Shown piece after piece: positions 43,180-51,834 of a stretch of 64,000 nucleotides of DNA (the stretch's first letter is position 1; every line of letters starts with the position of its first letter). The notes beneath the pieces are model-generated. The model made no database searches. It was not told where the DNA came from and worked only from the letters and a program-made list of their open reading frames with translations. The DNA lies in the NCBI GenBank assembly GCA_910579655.1, contig CAJTVE010000004.1, positions 1 through 64,000 on the forward strand, written 5' to 3'. Source of the DNA: an uncultured Allobaculum sp. (GTDB taxonomy: Bacteria > Bacillota_I > Bacilli_A > Erysipelotrichales > Erysipelotrichaceae). The translations under genes were made by a program, and so were the position numbers.

Positions 43180-45078
43180 ATGAAACTTCAAGTTTCGAAT
43201 CTGTATAAGTCATTTGGCGCGCATGACATCTTGCAGGGTGCAAGCCTGCAAGTAAAAGGAACTGAAAAAATCGGACTGGTCGGCCGCAATGGATGCGGCA
43301 AGACCACGTTGTTAAATATCATTTCCGGCCAGGAAGACTTTGAAAAAGGAGAGCGGATTATCCCGAATGCCACCCGCATCGGAACCCTCTCACAGACTGT
43401 ATTTAATGACAAAACCATCACGGTCAAAGAAGCACTCGAAAAAGTATTTGAACCCTTGAAAGCTCTGGAAAAAGAGCTGGAAAAGCAGGCCATGATTCTT
43501 GGTGAAGACCACTCAGAAAAGCAGCTCGAAAAGTATGATCGCCTGCAAAATGAATTTGAAACCCTGGGCGGGTATGATTACGAGCATGAAATGAAGTCGG
43601 TTTTCTTCCACTTCGGCTTCGAAGAAAAAGATCTGGACAAACGTCTGGATGAATTTTCTTCCGGCCAGCAGACCCGCATTGCGCTTGTTCGCCTGCTGTT
43701 AGAAAAACCAGATGTTTTGCTGCTCGATGAACCAACCAACCATCTGGATCTCGATTCCATTGAATGGCTGGAAAGCTACATCAGCCGCTATCCAAGTGCC
43801 GTCATTCTTGTCAGCCATGACCGGATGTTTCTGGATCATGTCTGTGATGAAATCGTGGAAATTGAACATGGAAAAACAACGCGCTATCCAGGTTCTTATA
43901 CCCACTATGTCAAAGCCAAGGAAGAATGGATCGAAAAGAACCATGAAGCCTATCTGCGTCAGCAGGATGAGATCCATCACATGGAAGAACTCATCGAAAA
44001 ATTCCGTTACAAAAAAAGCAAAGCAGCCTTTGCGCAATCCAAAATCAAATACCTTGAGCGGATGGACCGGATTGAAGATGTCAAAGCCGATAACTCAATG
44101 ATCAAGGCAACCTTTACCTCCGGCCGCAAGGGCGGCAACCGCGTTCTGGAGGTAGACAATCTGGTTTTTGGCTATGACAAACCTTTATCCAAAGTCAGCT
44201 TCAACCTGTTTCGACAGAACCGGGTCGGAATTATTGGCCCGAATGGCATTGGAAAGTCTACGCTGCTCAAAACCCTGACCGGCCAGCTGCCAAGCCTTGG
44301 CGGCCAGTATGATTTTGGCCACCAGATCGATATTGGCTATTTCGACCAGGAAACAGCTGCTATGCATTCGACCAAGACTGTCATTGACACCTTATGGGAT
44401 GATCAGCCAGACAGCACCCAGACGCAGATTCGCAATGTGCTGGCTGCTTTCCTGTTTACCAAAGACGAAGTCTTCAAGGAAGTCAATGACCTGTCGGGAG
44501 GCGAAAAAGTCTCCTTATCGCTGGCCAGACTGATGATGGCCCATGACAATTTGCTGATTCTTGACGAACCGACCAACCACCTCGATATTCCGGCCAAAGA
44601 AGCACTGGAAAAAGCGCTGCAGAACTATGATGGCACGCTGCTGTTTGTCAGCCATGACCGAATGTTCTTATCCAAAATGGCGGATAAAGTCCTGGTTGTT
44701 GGCCCGGAAAGCAAGATGTATGACCTGAGCTATAACGAATATACAGAAAAGAAAAAAGCTGGCACACTCAACCAGATCGAAGCTGCCCCTGCTGGCCGCG
44801 GCCGGCAGATGAAAAAGCCGGAACCGGAAAAAACAGCGGCCATGCTTCGTCAGGAAAAGAACCAGCTGACCAATCGCTGCGCTAAGCTCGAAGAGCTGCT
44901 TGCCAAAGCGGAAGAAGATCTGGAAACTCTGCGCGATCTTCGTTATGAACCGGAATACTATCAGGACTACCGGAAAATGGACGAACTGGAAGCGAAGATC
45001 GATGACAAGCACAATGAAATCGCCAATCTGACCAAGGAATGGGAAGAAAAAATGACCCGCCTGGAGGAAATGGCCTAA
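43180..45078 (+). CDS. ABC-F family ATPase (ribosome-associated)
   Basis: 632 residues from the ATG at 43180 (MKLQVSNLYKSFG), where family similarity begins; the frame is open to 43063 but that part has no match, and no good SD marks either start. Two ABC domains: Walker A GRNGCGKTT and GPNGIGKST, signatures SSGQQTRIALVRLL and LSGGEKVSLSLARL, Walker B VLLLDEPTNHLD and LLILDEPTNHLD. A P-site linker lies between them, and a C-terminal coiled coil (about 540-632) follows. It resembles YdiF/Uup-type translation factors more than a dedicated resistance protein. Confidence 0.92.
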   Translation: MKLQVSNLYKSFGAHDILQGASLQVKGTEKIGLVGRNGCGKTTLLNIISGQEDFEKGERIIPNATRIGTLSQTVFNDKTITVKEALEKVFEPLKALEKELEKQAMILGEDHSEKQLEKYDRLQNEFETLGGYDYEHEMKSVFFHFGFEEKDLDKRLDEFSSGQQTRIALVRLLLEKPDVLLLDEPTNHLDLDSIEWLESYISRYPSAVILVSHDRMFLDHVCDEIVEIEHGKTTRYPGSYTHYVKAKEEWIEKNHEAYLRQQDEIHHMEELIEKFRYKKSKAAFAQSKIKYLERMDRIEDVKADNSMIKATFTSGRKGGNRVLEVDNLVFGYDKPLSKVSFNLFRQNRVGIIGPNGIGKSTLLKTLTGQLPSLGGQYDFGHQIDIGYFDQETAAMHSTKTVIDTLWDDQPDSTQTQIRNVLAAFLFTKDEVFKEVNDLSGGEKVSLSLARLMMAHDNLLILDEPTNHLDIPAKEALEKALQNYDGTLLFVSHDRMFLSKMADKVLVVGPESKMYDLSYNEYTEKKKAGTLNQIEAAPAGRGRQMKKPEPEKTAAMLRQEKNQLTNRCAKLEELLAKAEEDLETLRDLRYEPEYYQDYRKMDELEAKIDDKHNEIANLTKEWEEKMTRLEEMA

Positions 45079-45211
45079 GAGCACTGGCTTGAAGATTGAA
45101 GCCAATCTCTTGAAGGGGTTTTTGAATTTGTTTTTGAAATCCTGCTTGAAGCCTTGCTCGAAGGAATGCTTCAATCTGAACTTTCAGCTTCTTTGAACTC
45201 TCTATACAAAC

Positions 45212-45270
45212 AAAGAGCTTTTCACTCACCGATCCAAATGATCAATAAGAGTGAAAAGCTCTTTTTTATG
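45212..45270. terminator. bidirectional terminator between ABC-F and GIY-YIG genes
   Basis: AAAGAGCTTTTCACTC minus its last base pairs with GAGTGAAAAGCTCTTT (45249-45264); T-tracts follow on both strands. Confidence 0.92.
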
Positions 45271-45592
45271 CAGCTTCGTTGGCCACAATGCTCCTCTGGC
45301 CGGCAAACAGCTTTGCCGTCTCAGCCAGACAGAACGGTCGGCCGGTAGCCAAAGCAAGCTTTTCCTGGCGCGTCAGCTGCTTAATCCGATATTCGCGGCG
45401 GAGTGCCTCGTGCCGGTCCAGAAATACTTCATGATAAATCAGATAAACCGGCGTTCGGGCTTTCGTATATTTGGCACCCCGTCCAGCATTATGAGTTTTC
45501 AGGCGCCGGATTAGATCGGGTGTATAGCCGGTATAAAACGTTCCGTCATGACAGACGAGTATGTAGACAAAGTAAAGCGGTGTTCCTTCCAT
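45266..45592 (-). CDS. GIY-YIG nuclease family protein (UPF0213/YhbQ-like)
   Basis: A 108-residue single-domain protein: VYILVCHDGTFYTGYT carries the GIY...YIG equivalent (VYI...YTG), followed by the Arg in DLIRRLKTHNAG, and KYTKARTPVYLIYHE. The Glu of the fold lies in the EALRREYRIKQL helix. Family members are small DNA nucleases of unclear cellular role. Convergent with the ABC-F gene. Confidence 0.9.
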   Translation of the reverse strand: MEGTPLYFVYILVCHDGTFYTGYTPDLIRRLKTHNAGRGAKYTKARTPVYLIYHEVFLDRHEALRREYRIKQLTRQEKLALATGRPFCLAETAKLFAGQRSIVANEAA

Positions 45593-45946
45593 GCCTTACA
45601 TTGTATCGATTCACGCATCGGCCTTCAAACCACATGGAAAGAGTTATCGGCACAAATACCCACCGCAAAGACCGGATCAATCAATGGCAGATAAACCAAT
45701 AGGATTTTGGGAAAAATCTTTCCGACAGAAAATGAATTCCCACTTTCATTGCTGGACGACATATTCATGGATCCGCCATACTCTCAAGAGATAGTTAAGT
45801 ATACCGCCCGGTGGCGAATGTTTCTGGCTTTCCTAAAGAGCCAAAATAAGAGCCAAGGTTTTATTGCCGGAAATGAAGTTTGATTTTGCGAAGAATCAGG
45901 AAAGGATACGACGATGGAAGACAGCAAATGATCGAAAAAGATTGAT
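45593..45946. other. gap upstream of the MqsA-like gene
   Basis: Only short frames without SD are present. A partial frame ending IVKYTARWRMFLAFLK near 45795-45880 could be a scrap of a partner gene but is not recognised. Confidence 0.3.
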
Positions 45947-46440
45947 ATGCACTGCCCCTTATGCGGTAAGGACCACGAAGTTGAAGAAAGAGAACGAACA
46001 ACATCGCTGATCATCAAGGGACAGGAAGTCACTTATGCAGAAAGATACTATTTGTGCAGGAATGCTTCGGAAGATGAAAATGAATTTGAGACCGGAGCGA
46101 TGAGTAACGCAAACCTACTGAAGGCAAGAGATGCGTATCGAATTCAAAATGGTTTGCTTACCTCTGATGAGATGGTCAAACTTAGAGAAAGTTGCGGCCT
46201 GTCGCAAGTGGATCTGGCAAAGCAGCTTGGATGGGAAGAATCCGCCATTTCCAGGTATGAAAGCAAAGCCATTCAGGACGAAGCCTGCGATGCAATGCTT
46301 CGCCGCATCCTGTCGGATCCGTTCAGAGCTTGAAAGTTCTCGATAAAAATGGATCTGAATTTACCACGGCAAAGAAAGAATAAATTCGCTCAAAGCTGCT
46401 TGAAAAACTGGAAGACTATGGAAAAGAGAATCTAACTCAC
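45947..46440 (+). pseudogene. MqsA/YgiT-type zinc-finger HTH antitoxin, truncated by frameshift
   Basis: Residues 1-128 (45947-46333) are intact: an MHCPLCGKDHE zinc knuckle, in which the second CxxC is reduced to LCRNAS, then an XRE-type HTH (LTSDEMVKLRESCGLSQVDLAKQLGW, AISRYES). Related full-length proteins continue into a SocA/Panacea domain. Here the frame ends at DPFRA, but one base out of frame the text continues LKVLDKNGSEFTTAKKE, and further on KLLEKLEDYGKENL. Several lesions therefore separate the HTH part from a decayed C-terminal part. The short product may still bind DNA. No SD, no toxin beside it. Confidence 0.6.
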
Positions 46441-46763
46441 CAAATTCCTATCATCAAATTCTTAAAGGTGAGTCTGTTCATCTCCCGGATCCCGCTGATG
46501 CGGCAAGCGATAAGAGAAAAATCCTATAGATATGGGGAGAATAGTGATGTGTATGAAAAGTCGATGGCATTTCAGGATTAGAGGTATTTGCGCCTCATCG
46601 ACTTTTTGTTTCTGATAGGCTCTGGAACAGGGACAGCCGGTCGAAAAAATTAAAAAAATTAGATTTAGAGTTGCATTCAAAACCGAGGAGTGCTTTAATA
46701 TGGGAGTTCGAGTTGAGCGAAACAGTTCGAATTCAAAGCCAAATAAATTTCTTAAAGAAATGC

Positions 46764-46792
46764 TTGACTTTGATTCTGATCTGGAGTATCTT
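46764..46792 (+). promoter_or_regulatory. promoter of tRNA-Gln
   Basis: TTGACT (46764-46769), 17-nt spacer, TATCTT (46787-46792). Confidence 0.8.
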
Positions 46793-46810
46793 AAATGAGC
46801 GTGATCGCAT

Positions 46811-46886
46811 TGGGGTATAGCCAAGCGGTAAGGCAGCAGACTCTGAATCTGCCATTTCCGTGGTTCGAATCCACGTACCCCAGCCA
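46811..46886 (+). tRNA. tRNA-Gln (CTG)
   Basis: Acceptor TGGGGTA pairs with TACCCCA, the T-loop is GTTCGAATC, the anticodon stem is GCAGA/TCTGC with loop CTCTGAA (anticodon CTG), and CCA is encoded at 46884-46886. Confidence 0.95.
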
Positions 46887-46923
46887 TATGAAAATAGATC
46901 AGCAATAGCTGATTCCTTATACG

Positions 46924-46950
46924 CCTGCAAATCGCAGGTCTTTTTTTTTT
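46924..46950 (+). terminator. terminator after tRNA-Gln
   Basis: CCTGC, AAATC loop, GCAGG, then TC and ten T. Confidence 0.85.
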
Positions 46951-47052
46951 ACCCTCCTGGTTCTGACGGCCAGGCGTTTTCTTTTTTTCGGGTTTCGTTT
47001 CCCGATCTTTCCTGGATTTTTATCCGTTAACTTCCACGAATTGTAGACGAAC

Positions 47053-47084
47053 AAAAAGAGGCAGCAACCAGGTTTGCTGCCTCT
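47053..47084 (-). terminator. terminator of the bacteriocin-like pair
   Basis: On the minus strand AGAGGCAGCAA, short loop, TTGCTGCCTCT, then T5. Confidence 0.8.
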
Positions 47085-47275
47085 TCTAATTCATCCAGGA
47101 AGATGAATAAGGGAAGGTGATTTCTTCCTGAATTCTTCGATAGAATTTCCAATGTCAAAAATCTGCTCTTGAAGTTTCACCATAATGAAAGGTCGACAAA
47201 TAGAATCAACCATTATGTCTTGATAAACTTCCTGATTTACAGTGAGGACAAAAGGCGAAGCTTTTATTCTTGGTG

Positions 47276-47470
47276 TTATTCATATTTGGCGTTGTATTTT
47301 TTAATTCTTTGTTCCAACATCCAGAATGTCAGGAAAGATACAGTGGTAAGAATAGCGTAGAGAACTAAACTTATCATTCTAAAATGAAGCAGGCCGATGA
47401 GTAAAAGCACAAGTAAACTCAATACTATTTTGAGGAATACCGTCAGAGCCCTTGTCTTACTTACTGCCAT
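47276..47470 (-). CDS. small two-TM membrane protein, possible immunity protein
   Basis: 64 residues with two hydrophobic helices (about 10-29 and 31-50) and charged ends (MAVSKTRAL, EQRIKKYNAKYE). It overlaps the end of the secreted-protein gene by 10 nt, so the two are co-translated. Small basic membrane proteins in this position are typical immunity proteins, but no family is recognised and the role is inference. Confidence 0.6.
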   Translation of the reverse strand: MAVSKTRALTVFLKIVLSLLVLLLIGLLHFRMISLVLYAILTTVSFLTFWMLEQRIKKYNAKYE

Positions 47471-48102
47471 CGGATATTACTCACTGCCGGGAAAATGAGA
47501 CCGATTGCAGGCGATAACATCTGAATACCAGCCTTCATATAGTTATAGTCAAACACTATGCCACCAGGGCATGTTGCGATTACTGCTCCTAATGAAGCCA
47601 ATATTTTTGAGACGAGCGGCTCTGGAATCCAAATTCCTCCGATAGTTGTTCCGGCACCCAAAAACTGGATTGTTGTTCTGGAAAGATATATTCTCGCTCC
47701 CCACCAATGAAACTCCATTTTAGTTATCCCTTCATGGAATGCAGCTCGCGCTTTTCGCGATGGAGTGCTTTGTTTGTATTCATCTTCTGGAGCTAGAATA
47801 GTAACACTGGTATCAGTTATATCGACCTGATCAAGACTGGCGTTTGCTGCTGAGAGATACTGATTAGCTAATTTAAAATCGTTCAGGTCGAGTGCTTCTT
47901 CGGATCCGGCTTTCATTTCGTATCGATTTTCTTCATCGTTATAAAAAATCCACGGATTTAACCGATGGATAGTCTCTTCAGAAACTACAGTTGAATCTGA
48001 ATTCTTTGGATTGTTCTCGGCTGCTAAGGCATGAAAGGATGGAGCATAAATTAATAATGCAGACAGAGCAAAAGCCGAGAATGAGCGAAATTTCTTCTTC
48101 AT
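47461..48102 (-). CDS. secreted bacteriocin-like protein, unknown family
   Basis: 213-residue precursor from the ATG at 48102, preceded by GGAAAGGGG; a longer in-frame start lacks an SD. The signal peptide (MKKKFRSFSAFALSALLIYAP) is cleaved near ALA-AEN. A polar middle (about 28-130) is followed by ARAAFHEG, then FHWWGARIYLSRTTIQFLG and a hydrophobic Gly/Ile-rich end with ATCPGGIVFDYNY. The HWWG-YLS motif plus hydrophobic tail recalls secreted Gram-positive bacteriocin-like proteins, and the small membrane partner fits. Toxicity is unproven. Confidence 0.6.
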   Translation of the reverse strand: MKKKFRSFSAFALSALLIYAPSFHALAAENNPKNSDSTVVSEETIHRLNPWIFYNDEENRYEMKAGSEEALDLNDFKLANQYLSAANASLDQVDITDTSVTILAPEDEYKQSTPSRKARAAFHEGITKMEFHWWGARIYLSRTTIQFLGAGTTIGGIWIPEPLVSKILASLGAVIATCPGGIVFDYNYMKAGIQMLSPAIGLIFPAVSNIRWQ

Positions 48103-48736
48103 TCGTTTTACCCCTTTCCAATTCAAAACTGAACGATCACCTTCTGCAGTCCTCAAGACCACTATGTAAAGAAACGACTTCGCTGTTAACAAATATCCAA
48201 TCGAAGTAGAATTACACATTTATTGTATCCGCTTTCACCAACTGAAGATATAGCCTTTTCATATTTAATCGATTTCTTTCTCATCTGTTAGATATAATTT
48301 ATTGCCCCTTTAAACCTGTGAATTCACAACTCGTTTAACAGCCCGCTACCAATTCATGAAAAAAGTCCAGAAAGCTCATGAGTTTTGATTTCCATAGATG
48401 TTTGTTCGAAGTCATTGAGATAGGTATATTCAACAGACAACATATGGAGTCTCTTAAACAAAATCATGTATGGCAGAAAGAAGTCTGCGGTCTTTATCGT
48501 TATAGGGTGGGTGATGGCAGACAAGGGGGTTCAATTCGAAAAGGAGCGGAAGATGTCGATCTTTTTGCAAATCCAGCCGGTATCGACTACACTTTGACTT
48601 GATTAGTAAGGAGTGTCTATCTGTTCCTGATTATGCGTTTTATTGTGGCTATATGCTGCTTAATGTATTCATAGAAAAGAGGTGAGCAATCCTCAAGGAT
48701 GCCGAAATAGTTGAAAAAGGAGAATCCCCTATTGTG
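48103..48736. other. gap between the bacteriocin-like gene and the TnpB element
   Basis: A 74-codon frame (48378-48602) has an ATG but no SD and no family. No RNA structure is recognised. The minus-strand promoter of the bacteriocin-like gene should lie near 48130-48240. Confidence 0.4.
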
Positions 48737-48810
48737 TTATGCGCTAAAAGTGCGTAAAACATACTCATAAATGCGGTAGAAATATCGTTTCGCGAAAGGG
48801 GATGTTCCTG

Positions 48811-49989
48811 TTGTTAAAGACATACAAAACAGAGATCGATCCAACACCAAAGCAGAAGCAGAAGATCAATAAGACGATCGGAACCTGCCGGTATATCTAC
48901 AACTTCTACCTGGCCCACAACAAAGAGCTTCACGAAGAGGGCAAACCATTCCAGAGCGCAAAGACTTTCAGTGTCTGGCTGAACAATGAGTATCTGCCGG
49001 CACATCCTGAGTGCTCATGGATTAAGGAAGTAAGTTCCAAGTCTGTCAAGAAAGCTATGGAAGATGCCAATACAGCATTTACCCGCTTCTTCAATGGGCA
49101 GAGCGGATTTCCAAGATTCAAGAAGAAGTACAAATCTGATGTGAAGATGTACTTTGTAAAGAACAACGAAAAAGACTGCCAGTGTGAAAGACATCGGATC
49201 AAGATCCCGACTCTTGGATGGGTAAAGCTGAAGGAAAAAGGCTACATCCCGACAACCAGGGAAGGATTTGTCATCCGGAGCGGAACTGTCTCCAGAAAAG
49301 CCGGAAGCTACTATGTAACGGCCGTGGTAGATCTCCCGGTTTCAGAGAAGCCAGCTCCTGTCGGTGATGGCTTAGGCATCGATCTCGGTATCAAGGAATT
49401 TGCGGTACTCAGCGACGGAACCGTAAAGAAGAACATCAACAAGACCTCCAGAGTCAGAAAGCTGGAGAAAAAGCTCAAAAGAGAGCAGCGCTGTCTTTCG
49501 AGAAAATACGAAGACTTAAAGAAGCGCAAAGATAAACAGAACAAACAGAAAGGAGAAGCTACTCGTCAAAATATTCAGAGGCAAAAATTGAAGGTGCAGA
49601 AGATTCATCAGAAACTGGACAACATTCGAAGCGACTATATCAACAAATGCGTGAGTGAGATCGTAAAAACCAAGCCGTCTTATATCACCATTGAAAATCT
49701 GAATGTATCAGGAATGATGAAAAACAGGCATCTCGCCAAAGCAGTCGCTTCGCAGAAATTCTATGAGTTCAGAGCGAAGCTGACCGCAAAATGCAGAGAA
49801 ATGGGCATTGAATTAAGAGTCGTAGACAGATGGTACCCGTCAAGCAAGACCTGCCATGCGTGCAGCCGTATCAAGAAAGACCTGAAACTTTCTGATCGTG
49901 AGTACGTATGCGAATGCGGATATCATGCAGACCGTGATGTGAATGCCAGTCTCAATCTGAGAGATGCAAAAGCCTACGTGATCGCCTAA
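48811..49989 (+). CDS. tnpB: IS605-family TnpB, RNA-guided DNA endonuclease
   Basis: About 392 residues from a TTG at 48811 (MLLKTYKTEI after correction); an ATG at 48802 touches the GAAAGGGG site. The N-terminal wedge/REC part begins KTYKTEIDPTPKQKQKINKT. RuvC motifs: GIDLGIKEFAVLSDG (Asp), YITIENLNVSGM (Glu) and HADRDVNASLNL (Asp). A four-Cys zinc finger (CHACS...CECG) lies before the last motif. All catalytic residues are present, so it should be an active omega-RNA-guided nuclease. Confidence 0.93.
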   Translation: MLKTYKTEIDPTPKQKQKINKTIGTCRYIYNFYLAHNKELHEEGKPFQSAKTFSVWLNNEYLPAHPECSWIKEVSSKSVKKAMEDANTAFTRFFNGQSGFPRFKKKYKSDVKMYFVKNNEKDCQCERHRIKIPTLGWVKLKEKGYIPTTREGFVIRSGTVSRKAGSYYVTAVVDLPVSEKPAPVGDGLGIDLGIKEFAVLSDGTVKKNINKTSRVRKLEKKLKREQRCLSRKYEDLKKRKDKQNKQKGEATRQNIQRQKLKVQKIHQKLDNIRSDYINKCVSEIVKTKPSYITIENLNVSGMMKNRHLAKAVASQKFYEFRAKLTAKCREMGIELRVVDRWYPSSKTCHACSRIKKDLKLSDREYVCECGYHADRDVNASLNLRDAKAYVIA

Positions 49990-50056
49990 GCAAGTGATTG
50001 CAGGCATGTACCGATGGCTTAGTCGGGAATTTACGACTGTGGACTGTATACCGCCG
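49880..50056 (+). ncRNA. probable omega RNA (reRNA) of TnpB
   Basis: In studied IS605 elements the guide RNA overlaps the tnpB 3' end and runs to the right end. Here the downstream stretch holds GTCG-GGAATTTA-CGAC and GTGGACTGTATACC, as in other elements of this type. The guide would be read from flanking DNA just after the right end (about 50057 onward, CCGGTAGCGCG). Boundaries are inferred. Confidence 0.5.
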
Positions 50057-50180
50057 GTAGCGCGCTGCTTTTTTGGCCGTGAAAGCACACAGGATGAAGC
50101 AGTAAGAAATGTTCGCGAGAACTTTCAACCTCTCAATATGAATATATTTGACCATATTTTGAGTAGCAGAATCGATTGTC

Positions 50181-51641
50181 ATGACAAAAAAAGTCAGAAC
50201 GCGGTTTGCCCCATCCCCAACCGGATATATGCATATCGGCAACCTGCGGACCGCATTATTTGAATATCTCATTGCCAAACATGAGAACGGCGATTTTTTA
50301 CTTCGAATCGAAGATACTGACCAGGGTCGTAAAGTCGAAGGTGCCGTTGACATTATTTATAAAACCCTCAAAGACGTTGGCCTGAACTGGGATGAAGGAC
50401 CAGATATCGGCGGCGACTATGGTCCTTACGTTCAGTCCGAACGTTTAGGCATGTATAAAGGCTATGCCGAAGAGCTCGTGAAAACCGGCCACGCTCACTA
50501 TTGCTTCTGCTCCGAAGAAGATATTGAAGCCCAGCGCAAAGAAGCTGAATCCCTGGGCATTTCCTTCAAGTTCCAGGATCCATGCAAACACCTGTCCAAA
50601 GAAGAAATCCAGGCCAGACTTGATGCCGGTGAACCTTATGTTATCCGTCAGACCATTGCCAATGTTGGTGAAACTTCCTTTGATGATGAAGTCTATGGCC
50701 ACATTGAATTTGACGGCGACCTGCTTGATGAGCAGATCCTGTTAAAGTCCGATGGTTTCCCGACTTACAACTTTGCCAATATCATCGACGACCACACCAT
50801 GAACATCTCCCATGTTGTCCGTGGGAATGAATACCTGTCTTCTACGCCAAAATACAACCTGATCTATGATGCCTATGGCTGGGATCGTCCTACGTATGTT
50901 CACGTGCCCCCTGTAATGAAAGATGAACACCAGAAACTGTCCAAACGAAACGGTGACGCTTCCTTCCAGGATCTGGTGGCTAAAGGCTATTTGCCAGCTG
51001 CAATCATCAACTACATTGCCTTGCTTGGCTGGGCACCCCCTACGGAACAGGAAATTTATTCTCTGCCAGAATTAATCGAAGTCTTTGATGTAAAACGAAT
51101 TTCCAAGTCACCGGCTATTTTCGATATTGATAAGCTGACCTGGATGAATGGCATTTATCTGCGCAATATGGATGAGGACACTTACTTCGAAACGGTTCGT
51201 CCATATCTTGAACGCGCGATAAAAGGCCCATATGATCTCAAAGAAATTGCCAAGATCATTCAGCCAAGAATTGATGTGCTGACTCAGATTGAAGAATCTG
51301 TAGACTTCTTCGATAAACCTGGCGACTATGATCTGGAAATGTATCGTCATAAAAAGATGAAATCCACTCCAGAATCCGCGCTGACTGCTTTAAAAGCTGT
51401 CCGCACTGCACTGGAAAATCTGGAAGACTGGACAGAAGAATCCGTTCATGAAACCCTCTTGGCTTTGCCAAAAGAAATGGGGGTAAAAAACGGTGTTGTT
51501 CTCTGGCCTGTTCGGACTGCTCTTTCTGGTAAACAGTTCACGCCAGGCGGAGCCATTGAAATTGCCTGGATTTTAGGCAAGGACGAATCCTTACGCCGAA
51601 TTGATACGGCCATCGCACGACTCGAAGCGGCTTTAGCTTAG
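50181..51641 (+). CDS. gltX: glutamyl-tRNA synthetase
   Basis: 486 residues. Class I motifs: FAPSPTGYMHIGNLRTALF (HIGH, near 9-27) and KLSKRNGD (KMSKS-like, near 253). ERLGMYKGYAEEL and the C-terminal helical anticodon domain follow. No recognisable SD precedes the ATG; an imperfect hairpin CTCAATATG/CATATTTTGAG (50133-50164) lies there. With no GlnRS in view and tRNA-Gln nearby, it may be the non-discriminating type that charges both tRNAs, which is common in Bacillota (inference). Confidence 0.96.
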   Translation: MTKKVRTRFAPSPTGYMHIGNLRTALFEYLIAKHENGDFLLRIEDTDQGRKVEGAVDIIYKTLKDVGLNWDEGPDIGGDYGPYVQSERLGMYKGYAEELVKTGHAHYCFCSEEDIEAQRKEAESLGISFKFQDPCKHLSKEEIQARLDAGEPYVIRQTIANVGETSFDDEVYGHIEFDGDLLDEQILLKSDGFPTYNFANIIDDHTMNISHVVRGNEYLSSTPKYNLIYDAYGWDRPTYVHVPPVMKDEHQKLSKRNGDASFQDLVAKGYLPAAIINYIALLGWAPPTEQEIYSLPELIEVFDVKRISKSPAIFDIDKLTWMNGIYLRNMDEDTYFETVRPYLERAIKGPYDLKEIAKIIQPRIDVLTQIEESVDFFDKPGDYDLEMYRHKKMKSTPESALTALKAVRTALENLEDWTEESVHETLLALPKEMGVKNGVVLWPVRTALSGKQFTPGGAIEIAWILGKDESLRRIDTAIARLEAALA

Positions 51642-51649
51642 TTTTTTCT

Positions 51650-51685
51650 GCCGAACTCAATCCTGGATTGAGTCCGGCTTTTTTT
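51650..51685 (+). terminator. terminator of gltX
   Basis: GCCGAACTCAAT pairs with ATTGAGTCCGGC, then T7. Confidence 0.92.
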
Positions 51686-51834
51686 GAAAATGATCCATTC
51701 TTTGCAGGCTGGTGCATCTGTTCAATTGGATAGGCCAATGATAGGTCAAGGGCCGCCTGATTCTCTTGCCAGGTAAGCAGATGGATGCATGCTGAAGAAA
51801 AATTGCGAATGGTGATTTTGAAAGGAAGGGAAGT

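Larger units (their letters stand above)
48737..50060 (+). mobile_element. solitary TnpB insertion element (IS200/IS605 family, IS1341-like)
   Basis: It contains tnpB but no tnpA. A hairpin TTATGCGC/GTGCGTAA at 48737-48757 resembles a left-end hairpin. The probable right end is the structured stretch after tnpB (GTCGGGAATTTACGAC, about 50027-50056). Exact ends cannot be fixed without an empty-site comparison. Confidence 0.65.

Noticed and set aside
46733..46930. 65-codon minus-strand frame with GTWIRTT
   Set aside because: It is the antisense of tRNA-Gln, a common spurious annotation.
48378..48602. 74-codon frame upstream of the TnpB element
   Set aside because: ATG present but no SD and no recognised motif; left as part of the gap description.
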